The notes: a model not told the origin generated them from the sequence alone. Numbered from the stretch's first letter, positions 1 through 7,349 are shown. The stretch: DNA of 14,886 nucleotides from CAWJHE01 sp964614855 (GCA_964614855.1 CAZTMX010000062.1:1-14886); one strand, 5' to 3'. Numbers and translations are program-made.

Positions 1-86
1 AAAGGGACACTTACCGCAGCTTTCAGGAGATTTATGCAGCGTAAGGTTGCCCAGGTTTGCGCGACCTGAATTCTAAGGAGAACCAG
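1..86 (+). other. Left-edge flank, possible 3' end of an upstream gene
   Basis: This short stretch precedes the LysM lipoprotein gene. All three forward frames are open from the window edge and close at TAA 42-44, TGA 67-69 or a TAA near 74-76, so a truncated upstream gene may end here. The frame closing at 42-44 would end in RDTYRSFQEIYAA, which reads like an ordinary protein tail, but the piece is too short to decide. The only firm element is the Shine-Dalgarno AAGGAG at 75-80, which serves the ATG at 87. Confidence 0.25.
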
Positions 87-737
87 ATGAAAAAAATTCA
101 CTCAGCTACTTTCGTCCTCATCGCGCTGCTCATTTTTGGACTGGCAGCTTGCACCCGCTCACTGCCAGATAGTAAGCCTAGTGGAGAAGTCGAAGCTACA
201 TCACAGGAGCTCATGCCAGGAGGCTCCAGTGTGATGGATACGCTCAATATGCTCAGTACGCAAACAGCCATGGCGGGTATGCAGGGACAGCCGACAGCAC
301 TTGCCGTGCTTACCACTGGCGAGGCAATTCCCCAGGAACCACCCACCGTAACCCCTGAGCCTACAAAGCCGGCGGTTGTCGCACCGACAGCCACACCAGG
401 GTTACCTGCATCTTATACCATCCAGAAGGGTGAATTTCCCTTCTGTATCGCCAGGCGCTTCAACGTCAACCCAAGCGAGATGCTGCAGCTCAGCGGTCTT
501 TCATCAGCGCAAAATTACCCGCCAGGGACAGTACTAAAAATCCCTCAGAAGGGTTCAGACTTCCCTGGCAACCGTACCTTACGCTCACACCCCACTACTT
601 ACACTGTGCAATCTGGCGATACCATCTACTCGATCGCTTGTTTGTTTGGTGATGTTGACCCTGAAGCCATCGCTTTCGTGAATGGTTTGACTGCCCCCTT
701 CAAACTCAGTGCAGGACAGACCATCAGCATTCCATAA
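87..737 (+). CDS. Lipoprotein with two LysM domains
   Basis: A 216-residue secreted lipoprotein that probably binds cell-wall glycan. The start at 87 is preferred over an in-frame codon 10 residues upstream because AAGGAG lies 6 nt before it and a clean lipoprotein signal follows (MKK, a hydrophobic stretch, lipobox LAAC with Cys22). Residues 23-109 are a low-complexity Thr/Pro/Glu-rich linker. Two LysM repeats follow at about 110-153 and 172-216, each opening with YT(I/V)Q(K/S)G and closing with a G-x-x-(L/I)-x-IP motif; the protein ends exactly at the second. LysM domains bind N-acetylglucosamine-containing polymers such as peptidoglycan, so a surface-anchored wall-binding role is inferred. 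No catalytic domain is attached. Each LysM has one cysteine (Cys120, Cys185). A strong terminator follows at 765-802. Confidence 0.85.
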   Translation: MKKIHSATFVLIALLIFGLAACTRSLPDSKPSGEVEATSQELMPGGSSVMDTLNMLSTQTAMAGMQGQPTALAVLTTGEAIPQEPPTVTPEPTKPAVVAPTATPGLPASYTIQKGEFPFCIARRFNVNPSEMLQLSGLSSAQNYPPGTVLKIPQKGSDFPGNRTLRSHPTTYTVQSGDTIYSIACLFGDVDPEAIAFVNGLTAPFKLSAGQTISIP

Positions 738-764
738 TCCGCTACACGCCAAGAGAAATAGCCT

Positions 765-802
765 GAGAGTAACCCTGCAAAGCAAGGTTACTCTCTTTTT
801 TT
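765..802 (+). terminator. Rho-independent terminator after the LysM lipoprotein gene
   Basis: A perfect 10-bp stem (765-774 with 786-795, GAGAGTAACC / GGTTACTCTC) encloses an 11-nt loop and is followed by seven T residues (796-802). It lies 27 nt beyond the lipoprotein stop and only 15 nt before the Nudix start codon. Confidence 0.9.
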
Positions 803-817
803 AGAAAGGTATGAAGT

Positions 818-1339
818 ATGGACATCGTCAGCTCACAAATTGTGTACCACGGGCGAGTATTTGATGTACGCATCGATCAGGTACGTTTACCAAATGGCAA
901 CCTGCACCAGATGGATATTGTGCAGCATCACCCGGCTGTAACTATGATCCCTATCGACCAGGAGGAAAATATCTGGTTTGTGCGCCAGTTCCGCCATCCT
1001 GCCAATTCAATGCTGCTGGAACTGCCTGCCGGGATGTTGGAAAAGGATGAGGAGCCTGCACTCGGGGCACAAAGGGAAATTCGCGAGGAGACCGGCATGG
1101 CTTCTGGAAGGCTTGAAGAAATCGGTGGTTTTTTCCTGGCACCGGGATACTCCAGCGAATATATGCATGTATTTCTGGCGCGGGACCTTATTCCTGATCC
1201 ATTACCCGGCGACGAAGACGAAGACCTGGAAATTGTCAAAATCCCGAAGTCGAAACTCCAGGATTATATCGATAACGGCGAGATCAGAGACGCCAAATCT
1301 CTGGGCGCTTTGTATTTAGCTATGAAATACTTGAGGTAA
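818..1339 (+). CDS. Nudix hydrolase, ADP-ribose pyrophosphatase type
   Basis: A 173-residue Nudix enzyme, most likely hydrolysing ADP-ribose or a related nucleoside diphosphate sugar to AMP and a sugar phosphate in the cytoplasm. The Nudix box G-x5-E-x7-REUxEExGU matches exactly at residues 72-94 (G72, E78, REIREETGM at the end), providing the metal-binding glutamates. The preceding LELPAG and following APGYSSEYMHVFLA are typical of the ADPRase (NudF/YqkG-like) subgroup, which carries a conserved proline about 15 residues after the box. Length is normal for the subgroup. A purine-rich GAAAGG at 804-809 precedes the ATG; a nearer ATG at 811 is in another frame. The gene sits directly behind the terminator at 765-802, with no promoter that I can see between. 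It converges on the zinc-finger gene with a 9-bp gap. Exact substrate is not shown by sequence. Confidence 0.88.
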   Translation: MDIVSSQIVYHGRVFDVRIDQVRLPNGNLHQMDIVQHHPAVTMIPIDQEENIWFVRQFRHPANSMLLELPAGMLEKDEEPALGAQREIREETGMASGRLEEIGGFFLAPGYSSEYMHVFLARDLIPDPLPGDEDEDLEIVKIPKSKLQDYIDNGEIRDAKSLGALYLAMKYLR

Positions 1340-1348
1340 TTATAGATA

Positions 1349-1648
1349 TTACGGTGCTTGATCAGCCCCGAGATTGCGGTACTTCCGTTTATGAACGGTC
1401 GGCCTTCCAGCCTCCGGGCTCAACAGTGTGTTCAAACGGATGATCGCTTCGGAGTCATAATCGCGCTTACCGCAAACATCACATACCCAGGCTGGAAAAT
1501 TCGGCACCGTGATCAGTTCGTCATTGAGCCAGGTGAAATATGTCAGCTTCTCCTGGCGCAAGATACCTGTCTGGCATTCCATGCACAGGGTGTAGCGCGG
1601 TACCGAAGGCCTGGGGGGCTGAGCGTTCTTACCTGCTTTCTCAGTCAT
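1349..1648 (-). CDS. Small YgiT-type zinc-finger protein
   Basis: A 99-residue protein with the YgiT/MqsA-N-terminal-like zinc finger: CMEC at residues 23-26, a strand-rich spacer, then NFPAWVCDVCGKRDYDSEA, giving a four-cysteine metal site of two CxxC pairs. In the YgiT family this finger forms the N-terminus of MqsA-type antitoxins, where a helix-turn-helix follows; here only about 35 basic residues follow the second CxxC and I see no HTH, so it is a stand-alone finger. The ATG overlaps the deoC stop as ATGA (1645-1648), and GAAGGA lies about 8 nt upstream, so translation is probably coupled to deoC. No toxin gene is adjacent. Function unknown; a DNA- or protein-binding accessory role is only a guess. 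Confidence 0.75.
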   Translation of the reverse strand: MTEKAGKNAQPPRPSVPRYTLCMECQTGILRQEKLTYFTWLNDELITVPNFPAWVCDVCGKRDYDSEAIIRLNTLLSPEAGRPTVHKRKYRNLGADQAP

Positions 1649-2391
1649 GCGGTAGCTTCCTTCGCAATTTGAACCCCAGCACTGGTACCCAGGCGCGTCG
1701 CACCGGCTTTTATCATGGCGATCGCCGATTCCAGGTTACGAATACCGCCGGAGGCTTTCACCTTTACTTCTGGACCGACAACTCGATACATCAAATCGAC
1801 ATCTTCCACGGTGGCATTGCCTGGGCCGAAACCAGTCGATGTCTTTACAAAATCAGCGCCAGCTTCCTGGCTCAGCAAGCAAGCGGTAATCTTCTCACGT
1901 GTATCCAGGTAGGCAGTCTCAAGAATCACTTTGACAATTGCTCCCTGGTTATGTGCCGCCTGGACCACGGCACGGATTTCATTGAGCACTTGCCCATATG
2001 CGCGTCCTTTAAGTGCCCCAATATGGATCACCATATCGATTTCACTAGCTCCTACTGCCAATGCACCGAGAGTTTCCAATACCTTGTGTGTGGCCGGCGC
2101 AGCTCCCAGGGGGAAACCGATTACACCGCATGTCTTAACTTTTGAACCCGAGAGAATCTCGGCCACCAGCGGTGTATAAACCGGGTTTACGCAGACACTG
2201 GCAAATTGGTATTCCAAAGCTTCCAGGCACACCTTGCGGATCTGATCGGGCGTGGCATCGGCTTTTAACAGCGTGTGATCGATCCAACTGTTAATCTCGC
2301 TGCCAGATGGAAGGTGAACCGGAGCGGGTACAGGCGGTAATTCTTGAGAATACTGTTCCACAATTGTGATTAATTCAGCCAAGGATTTCAT
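1645..2391 (-). CDS. deoC: Deoxyribose-phosphate aldolase
   Basis: A 248-residue class I aldolase that splits 2-deoxyribose 5-phosphate into glyceraldehyde 3-phosphate and acetaldehyde in deoxynucleoside catabolism. Visible catalytic features are the Schiff-base lysine Lys183 in FVKTSTGFG, the proton-relay lysine Lys212 in VKASGGIR, and Asp119 in SEIDMV. The phosphate-binding glycine-rich loops (SGGIR, GTSAG) are present. The frame is open for 42 more codons upstream, but those overlap the signal peptidase gene; the ATG at 2391 has GGAGGA five bases before it and overlaps the lepB stop as ATGA, so it is the chosen start. It is the middle gene of lepB-deoC-zinc finger. Other deoxynucleoside-catabolism genes are absent nearby, so its place after lepB looks like a housekeeping operon rather than a deo operon. 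Confidence 0.95.
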   Translation of the reverse strand: MKSLAELITIVEQYSQELPPVPAPVHLPSGSEINSWIDHTLLKADATPDQIRKVCLEALEYQFASVCVNPVYTPLVAEILSGSKVKTCGVIGFPLGAAPATHKVLETLGALAVGASEIDMVIHIGALKGRAYGQVLNEIRAVVQAAHNQGAIVKVILETAYLDTREKITACLLSQEAGADFVKTSTGFGPGNATVEDVDLMYRVVGPEVKVKASGGIRNLESAIAMIKAGATRLGTSAGVQIAKEATA

Positions 2392-3011
2392 TGATTTCCT
2401 CCAGGATATATTCCCGCATTCGCAGTTGATTGGTGATGGATCAACCCCCAATCGGCAACTGGCCAATAAACAAACACTGCCTTGCCTACCACTTGTTCTA
2501 AGGGAACTGGTCCCCAACGGTGCGAGTCTGAAGAATTATTCCTGTTGTCACCCAGAACAAACACGGTTCCTTCAGGAACTTGCCATTCGCTTTGATAGTC
2601 TGGAGCTTCAGAAATATAGGGCTCAACGATCGCAGTGCCATTGACATAGACCTGCATGTTTTCGATTTTGACAAAATCACCCGGCAAACCAATAATGCGC
2701 TTGATGTAATCCTGTTCGGGATCGCGAGGAAAGTGAAACACAATCACATCTCCACGGTCCGGTTGGCCCAATTTATATGCCAATTTATTCACCAGGACAA
2801 ATTCGCCGTCTTTCAATGTGGGCACCATGCTTAAACCATCGACACGGATGCGCGCGGTGATGCCGTCGATCACCAGAAACAATAAAGCTGCCAGGATAAT
2901 GGTCTCGAGAAAATCCAGTAAAACCCTGCCGAAACTCTGGCGCGGCGGGGTTTCTGAAGGTTCATTTGTCTGGCCATCAAGAAGGCTGTTTGGGAAATTG
3001 TTTTCCTGCAT
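2388..3011 (-). CDS. lepB: Signal peptidase I
   Basis: A 207-residue membrane-bound serine protease (S26 family) that removes signal peptides from exported preproteins. After a short cytoplasmic N-terminus there is a single membrane segment (about residues 30-49), then the catalytic region: Ser61 in DGLSMVPTL (box B), Lys104 in DYIKRIIGLPGD (box D), and the GDNRNNSSDSHRWGPV box E from about residue 144. Single-segment architecture resembles Gram-positive enzymes. The frame can be extended 13 codons to a TTG, but that region is occupied by the promoter at 3022-3050, so the ATG at 3011 is preferred. There is no recognisable Shine-Dalgarno before it, and the predicted transcript starts only about 3-5 nt upstream. 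Its stop TGA overlaps the deoC ATG. Confidence 0.93.
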   Translation of the reverse strand: MQENNFPNSLLDGQTNEPSETPPRQSFGRVLLDFLETIILAALLFLVIDGITARIRVDGLSMVPTLKDGEFVLVNKLAYKLGQPDRGDVIVFHFPRDPEQDYIKRIIGLPGDFVKIENMQVYVNGTAIVEPYISEAPDYQSEWQVPEGTVFVLGDNRNNSSDSHRWGPVPLEQVVGKAVFVYWPVADWGLIHHQSTANAGIYPGGNQ

Positions 3012-3021
3012 AGATAATTGG

Positions 3022-3050
3022 ATTATATTCCCGGATGGAAATGCAAGCAA
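3022..3050 (-). promoter_or_regulatory. Promoter of the lepB-deoC-zinc-finger operon
   Basis: Reading the minus strand, -35 TTGCTT (3045-3050), a 17-bp spacer and a perfect -10 TATAAT (3022-3027). Only 10 nt separate the -10 box from the lepB ATG, so transcription should begin about 3-5 nt before the start codon, giving a near-leaderless mRNA. An imperfect hairpin (3049-3072; arms AAGCCCTC and GAGTGCTT with one mismatch) abuts the -35 and may mark the 3' end of der. Confidence 0.7.
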
Positions 3051-3094
3051 GCCCTCAAAGATGAGAGTGCTTTCATCCCGTTATTCTACAACAA

Positions 3095-4468
3095 TTATCG
3101 ACGCGGGCGAAACACCAGCCGCACCGGTGTCCCCAAGAAGGGATATACTTCACGTAGCCGATTTTCCAGAAAGCGTACGTATGTAAAATGGGCCAATTTC
3201 GGGTCATTTACATACAATAAAAATGTCGGCGGATCGCTGCGTACCTGCGTGCCGTAATAAATCTTCAGCTGCCTGCCACCTTGCGAAGGTGCAGGATGCT
3301 GGTCTTGCGCCCTCTGTAACACCTGATTAAGCTGCGAGGTCGAAATCCGCACCAGGCGTTCTTCCTGCACTTGTAATGCGAGCGGCAGAACCCGATCGAC
3401 GCGTTGGCCTGTTAGCGCCGAGATAAACAATACTGGTACATAATCCATAAAATTCAATTCGTGCCGCAGTCTGCGTGTATATTCCTCCATGGTAGAGCTG
3501 TCTTTCTCAATCAAGTCCCACTTATTCACCAAAACTACCGCACTCTTCCAGGCATCCAGGATAAATCCTGCGATATGGGTATCCTGGGCAGTAATTCCAG
3601 AAGGGGCATCAACCACCAACAAGACCACATCGGCACGCTCTATGGCTTGCATGGCGCGTAATACGCTGTACTTTTCTACACCCGGTTCGATTCTTCCACG
3701 GCGGCGGATGCCCGCCGTGTCAATCAAGGTGATCGGGAAATCTGCATAGGTGATTTTCATATCAATCGCATCACGGGTTGTCCCCGGGATTGGGCTGACA
3801 ATGGCGCGCTCCTCACCCAGCAGTTTGTTCAATAAACTTGATTTTCCTGCGTTTGGTTTTCCAGCAATAGCAATTTTGACACTGTTATCCTCTTCTTCCT
3901 CCCCAACCGCAGGAAGACACTCAACCAACGCATCGAGCATGTCTCCGGTACCGGTTCCATGCAGGGATGAAATTGGATATGGTTCTCCCATGCCCAATTC
4001 ATAAAACTGCAAGGCTTGTTCTCGCCGGGCTGGGCTGTCAGCCTTATTCACCACCAGCAATACTGGAGGCCAGGGTTTACCGTCACGATCTTGCTGGTTT
4101 TTTCTTAAGATTTGCGCCACCTCAATATCGGCAGGTGTGACGCCGCTTTCTGCATCGACAACAAACAGGACAGCATCTGATTCCTGAATGGCAATTTCAG
4201 CCTGAAAGCGGATTTCCTTAATAAAATCTGATGACCCAATAGATAGCGGCTCTCTGCCAGCGCCGTATGCAGTTTGTGTGGGATCTATGCCGCCGGTATC
4301 GATCATGTCAAAGACATGACCTGTCCATTCTGCTTCAGCCACTAAGCGGTCGCGTGTGGTTCCAGGGATGTCATCAACAACCGCAATTCTCTCCCCTGCC
4401 AGGCGGTTAAATAACGTGCTTTTTCCAACATTTGGCCGCCCAACCAGGGCGACAACAGGTTTTTTCAA
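3095..4468 (-). CDS. der: GTPase Der (EngA), ribosome assembly
   Basis: A 457-residue protein with two tandem GTPase domains and a C-terminal KH-like domain, the unique arrangement of Der, which acts in 50S ribosomal subunit maturation. First G domain: P-loop GRPNVGKS (10-17), DTGG (57-60), NKAD (141-144). Second: GKPNAGKS (203-210), DTAG (250-253), NKWD (315-318). The KH-like domain covers about 375-457 and ends in basic FRPRR. The first G domain has a somewhat long stretch after DTGG (about residues 61-85). The start is TTG at 4468, supported by GGAG six bases upstream; the second codon onward reads KKPVVALVG. It lies 10 nt after cdaR and is the last gene of coaE-cdaA-cdaR-der. Confidence 0.96.
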   Translation of the reverse strand: MKKPVVALVGRPNVGKSTLFNRLAGERIAVVDDIPGTTRDRLVAEAEWTGHVFDMIDTGGIDPTQTAYGAGREPLSIGSSDFIKEIRFQAEIAIQESDAVLFVVDAESGVTPADIEVAQILRKNQQDRDGKPWPPVLLVVNKADSPARREQALQFYELGMGEPYPISSLHGTGTGDMLDALVECLPAVGEEEEDNSVKIAIAGKPNAGKSSLLNKLLGEERAIVSPIPGTTRDAIDMKITYADFPITLIDTAGIRRRGRIEPGVEKYSVLRAMQAIERADVVLLVVDAPSGITAQDTHIAGFILDAWKSAVVLVNKWDLIEKDSSTMEEYTRRLRHELNFMDYVPVLFISALTGQRVDRVLPLALQVQEERLVRISTSQLNQVLQRAQDQHPAPSQGGRQLKIYYGTQVRSDPPTFLLYVNDPKLAHFTYVRFLENRLREVYPFLGTPVRLVFRPRR

Positions 4469-4478
4469 TTCGTTCTCC

Positions 4479-5747
4479 TCACGGTTGCGTTGTACTGGTA
4501 GATATTGGCGTAGGGGTAGGCGCGATCAATATCGTCACCTCAACTGTTTCAGGCAGCACTGTCTGAATACGAACCTGATCCGGGTATTGATCGACTACAG
4601 GAGGCCGCTGGTAAACCCCTACTGGTAAATCCGCCAGATCTAAGATCACCAGGAAGCTATCCGGGGCTAGCGTCTCAAGGATATTCAAAGGACCCGCTAC
4701 AATGATATCCACAGTTGCCGGAGACACTTCAGCAGACAATTCCGGCGGTAGTCCTGTTACCTGAATTGGGACAGAAAAAGTCATACTTCCTTCAATCGCC
4801 GCCACACTCACCTGAACCAACACACGGGAGTCCTGCACAAGGCTGATGCCTTGAGGCAAATCTAAACCCACATTGATTTCCAGGTCATCGCTGATGTTTG
4901 TCAGATCCACAGGTAGTGTTTCCACAAACCCAGGCATTTCGTTGAGCACCTGGGGGGTATCGGAGAATAATGTGACCGTGGGGGGTGAAACAGAAATATT
5001 GGTCAGACGGTAACCATTAGCTACTTGCCCTGTGGTCGAGATTTTCACCACGACATTCTTGAAACCACCCTGCAAGTTGATTGGTTGGATCACTTTTACA
5101 TTTTTGGGGAGCACGGTAACATTTTCCACTTTATCCCCATTGGCATCCAATGCCTCAACCGGTACCGTGCGTTCAATGGATGTCAGCGCCCCAGAAATAT
5201 CAATTACTGCACGTACCCTGGTTACTTTTTCCACCAGCGACTCTGCGCCAGAAATGCGAATGCTTTCGGGTTCTATCACTGGCGTTTCTTTTCGATAACC
5301 AACCGGCAACACTCCCGTTACCTGGAGATCCAGTTTCAGCTCTTTGGTGGCCAAGTTCTCCAGGGTGATTTGAATTCTCTGCGGATCAACTGCCTCAATA
5401 CGGATCGGGCTAATATCAACCTGGGTTTTAACATCAACCGTATGCGTTCCTGGGCCATAACCCGAGAGATCCACCCAGGCCTTTACCAGGTTGGTATCCT
5501 TGTTTAACTTGTCCCAAATCGATCTTGGCGCTTGTATTGTCAATCGTGCCTGGTTGGGCGCATCACCCACCAAGAGTAAGTCAGAAGCCTGTCCTACCTT
5601 CTCAATGGCAATCGCCCGCATTACATGCTCTTCATTGGGATCTGCAGTCACTACTGCGGAAATCCAGACCACCAAAGAAAGGAAAAATGCCAAAAGCAAG
5701 GCGCTGAGATTCTTACCCAGCCAGGAAATTACAGAAGAACTTTTCAA
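4479..5747 (-). CDS. cdaR: YbbR-domain protein, regulator of diadenylate cyclase CdaA
   Basis: A 422-residue extracytoplasmic protein held by one N-terminal membrane segment (about residues 12-34). The rest is built of roughly four YbbR-like beta repeats (about 50-130, 134-214, 225-307, 316-405), recognisable from recurrent (V/I)xVxxxGxLPxGY and VxPxxVxIxGP-type strands, and ends in a Thr/Pro/Ser tail. In Firmicutes CdaR is encoded next to CdaA, binds it and modulates c-di-AMP production; the same adjacency here supports that role. The start is TTG at 5747, overlapping the cdaA stop as TTGA, with GGAG-type purines just upstream. YbbR repeats are divergent, so the repeat borders are approximate. 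Confidence 0.85.
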   Translation of the reverse strand: MKSSSVISWLGKNLSALLLAFFLSLVVWISAVVTADPNEEHVMRAIAIEKVGQASDLLLVGDAPNQARLTIQAPRSIWDKLNKDTNLVKAWVDLSGYGPGTHTVDVKTQVDISPIRIEAVDPQRIQITLENLATKELKLDLQVTGVLPVGYRKETPVIEPESIRISGAESLVEKVTRVRAVIDISGALTSIERTVPVEALDANGDKVENVTVLPKNVKVIQPINLQGGFKNVVVKISTTGQVANGYRLTNISVSPPTVTLFSDTPQVLNEMPGFVETLPVDLTNISDDLEINVGLDLPQGISLVQDSRVLVQVSVAAIEGSMTFSVPIQVTGLPPELSAEVSPATVDIIVAGPLNILETLAPDSFLVILDLADLPVGVYQRPPVVDQYPDQVRIQTVLPETVEVTILIAPTPTPISTSTTQP

Positions 5748-6628
5748 TCTCCATCTCCATCCGAGCGATCCAAATCGGGAAGATAACGTGCCAGGTTTTG
5801 TAAGAAGCCTTTTGGCGTTTGAGCGGGTTTGAAAAATGCGCGCAGGATATTTTCCAGGCGTTCGACATCTATCCGCCGGATCATCCTGCCGCCGTGGACA
5901 ACGGAAATCGATCCTGTCTCTTCCGATACAACCACTGCAATTGCATCGCTAACTTCAGAAATCCCCAGTGCGGCGCGGTGGCGCAAACCCATTTGGCGTT
6001 CAGGCGAGGCAGTCAGTACACCGCTGGCTGAAAGCGGCATTACGCAAGATGCGGCTACAATGCGCGCACCTGCGATCACTACTGCCCCATCATGCAAGGG
6101 GGTATTTGGATAAAAAATTTGCAGCAACAATTCAGGCGTGACACGCGCTTCTAATTTGACCCCGGTGCGAATATATTCACTCAGGTCAGCTCTTCTCCCG
6201 ATGATAATCAACGCCCCATGTTGGCGATCAGCCAGGCGAGCAGAGGCAGACACAATAGCTGTGATGGCATCTTGCATCTCTTGAGAGGTATTTTCCGGGT
6301 GTTGCAAAAAACCCGCCCGCCCCAGGCGCTCCAGTGCATGACGGATCTCTGGTGCAAAAATTACCGGGATTGCCAACAACAATGCTGGAAAGGTCGTGCG
6401 CACCAGCCAGGAAAATGCGGGTAGTACATCCAAAGATGTCAAAATTCCTAGAAGCGCTATTATAAAAATAGCGCCTCGTAGCAGTACCATTGCCTGGGTA
6501 CCGCGCAAGAGGGAAAGAATAGCAAAGAAGACAGCAGCAACCAGCAGCACATCCAGGATGCTCAGCCAGGTCAGGCGTTCAAAAATAAACACCAGGTTTG
6601 CTAAAAGATTGCTAAGAATATCGCTCAC
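5744..6628 (-). CDS. cdaA: Diadenylate cyclase CdaA
   Basis: A 294-residue membrane enzyme that condenses two ATP into the second messenger c-di-AMP. Three hydrophobic segments fill residues about 20-95, followed by a short linker and the DAC (DisA_N) domain. The catalytic DGA motif is at 180-182 in NTPLHDGAVV and the RHR motif at 216-218 in GLRHRAALG; EETG near 235 is also typical. Length is a little above the usual 270-280 because of a C-terminal tail rich in Asp/Gly. The start is GTG at 6628, three bases after the coaE stop, with GGTAGG overlapping that stop as a weak ribosome site. c-di-AMP controls potassium, osmolyte and cell-wall homeostasis in many Gram-positive-type bacteria. Confidence 0.95.
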   Translation of the reverse strand: MSDILSNLLANLVFIFERLTWLSILDVLLVAAVFFAILSLLRGTQAMVLLRGAIFIIALLGILTSLDVLPAFSWLVRTTFPALLLAIPVIFAPEIRHALERLGRAGFLQHPENTSQEMQDAITAIVSASARLADRQHGALIIIGRRADLSEYIRTGVKLEARVTPELLLQIFYPNTPLHDGAVVIAGARIVAASCVMPLSASGVLTASPERQMGLRHRAALGISEVSDAIAVVVSEETGSISVVHGGRMIRRIDVERLENILRAFFKPAQTPKGFLQNLARYLPDLDRSDGDGD

Positions 6629-6631
6629 AGC

Positions 6632-7267
6632 CTACCACTTTCGTTCATCCACCAATCTGGGTGGAACAGGAATCTTTGCCAGCCATGCTGTGTATACCTG
6701 TCGCCAGGTATCCTCAAAAGAACCATCATTCTGTATGACCACATCCGCAGCGGCAATTTTTTGTTGTTGAGGGGGCTGCGCAAGGATCCGCTGCTGTGCT
6801 ACCTCAGCGCTCATATTGCGCCTTTGTTGTAAGCGCTTCATTTGAACTGCTTCCGGTGCATGGGTCACCCAAAGTGTGTCACACTTCGCTCCAAGCCCGC
6901 TTTCGATAATTTTTATTGCTTCAATTACAACCACTGCGCTTGACGAACGGCGCACCATGATGTCCACAGCCTGGTTAACCAGAGGGTGAACAATCGCCTC
7001 TAACAAAGCAAGCGCTTCAGGGTCTGAAAACACAATCTTACCCAACCTGGACCGATCAATCCGTCCATCAGGTGATACGATCCACTTTCCGAATGCATCC
7101 ACTACAGGTTGATAACCCGGGGCATCGCTGCCGATAGCCCGGTGCGCCAGGTCATCTGCATCAATACCATAAGCGCCAAGCTGCTGCAACATCTTGCGGA
7201 CAACGCTCTTGCCGGTAGCGATATTTCCAGTTAACCCAATAACAAATTTGCCCGGCCAGGCACTCAT
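6632..7267 (-). CDS. coaE: Dephospho-CoA kinase
   Basis: A 211-residue cytoplasmic kinase that phosphorylates the 3'-hydroxyl of dephospho-CoA, the last step of coenzyme A synthesis. The P-loop is GNIATGKS (14-21) in the typical IGLTGNIATGKS context, followed by GIDADDLAH (34-42) with the conserved acidic residue cluster, and IVHPLV in the CoA-binding region. Length is standard. The ATG at 7267 has AAGGAGG four bases upstream. It is the first gene of coaE-cdaA-cdaR-der, behind the promoter at 7305-7333. Confidence 0.94.
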   Translation of the reverse strand: MSAWPGKFVIGLTGNIATGKSVVRKMLQQLGAYGIDADDLAHRAIGSDAPGYQPVVDAFGKWIVSPDGRIDRSRLGKIVFSDPEALALLEAIVHPLVNQAVDIMVRRSSSAVVVIEAIKIIESGLGAKCDTLWVTHAPEAVQMKRLQQRRNMSAEVAQQRILAQPPQQQKIAAADVVIQNDGSFEDTWRQVYTAWLAKIPVPPRLVDERKW

Positions 7268-7296
7268 CCGGCCTCCTTAACTACAGACACTCAATG

Positions 7297-7310
7297 TACA
7301 ATCCATTGTA
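7297..7310. promoter_or_regulatory. Palindrome over the coaE -10 box, candidate operator
   Basis: TACAATCCATTGTA is a 6-2-6 perfect inverted repeat whose one arm is exactly the -10 hexamer and whose other arm covers the predicted transcription start. Its placement fits a repressor site, but no cognate regulator is encoded in the window and chance cannot be excluded for 12 matched bases. Confidence 0.4.
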
Positions 7311-7333
7311 GTATGACCCGCAAAGAATGTCAA
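7305..7333 (-). promoter_or_regulatory. Near-consensus promoter of coaE-cdaA-cdaR-der
   Basis: On the minus strand: perfect -35 TTGACA (7328-7333), 17-bp spacer, -10 TACAAT (7305-7310). This gives a leader of about 30 nt containing the AAGGAGG of coaE. Confidence 0.85.
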
Positions 7334-7349
7334 AGGTGGATTGCAATAG

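Noticed and set aside
1349..1648. Toxin-antitoxin module around the YgiT-type zinc finger
   Set aside because: No toxin-sized gene lies beside it; its neighbours are deoC and the convergent Nudix gene, leaving no room for a partner.
1540..2145. A 201-codon plus-strand open frame opposite deoC and the zinc-finger gene
   Set aside because: It is a shadow of two well-supported minus-strand genes; the translation is Cys/His/Ser-rich noise with no family features.
2392..2517. 42-codon N-terminal extension of deoC
   Set aside because: It overlaps the signal peptidase coding region in another frame, and the downstream ATG has GGAGGA and an ATGA overlap.
5025..5507. A 160-codon plus-strand open frame opposite cdaR
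   Set aside because: Antisense to a clear YbbR-type protein, with no start signal or promoter.
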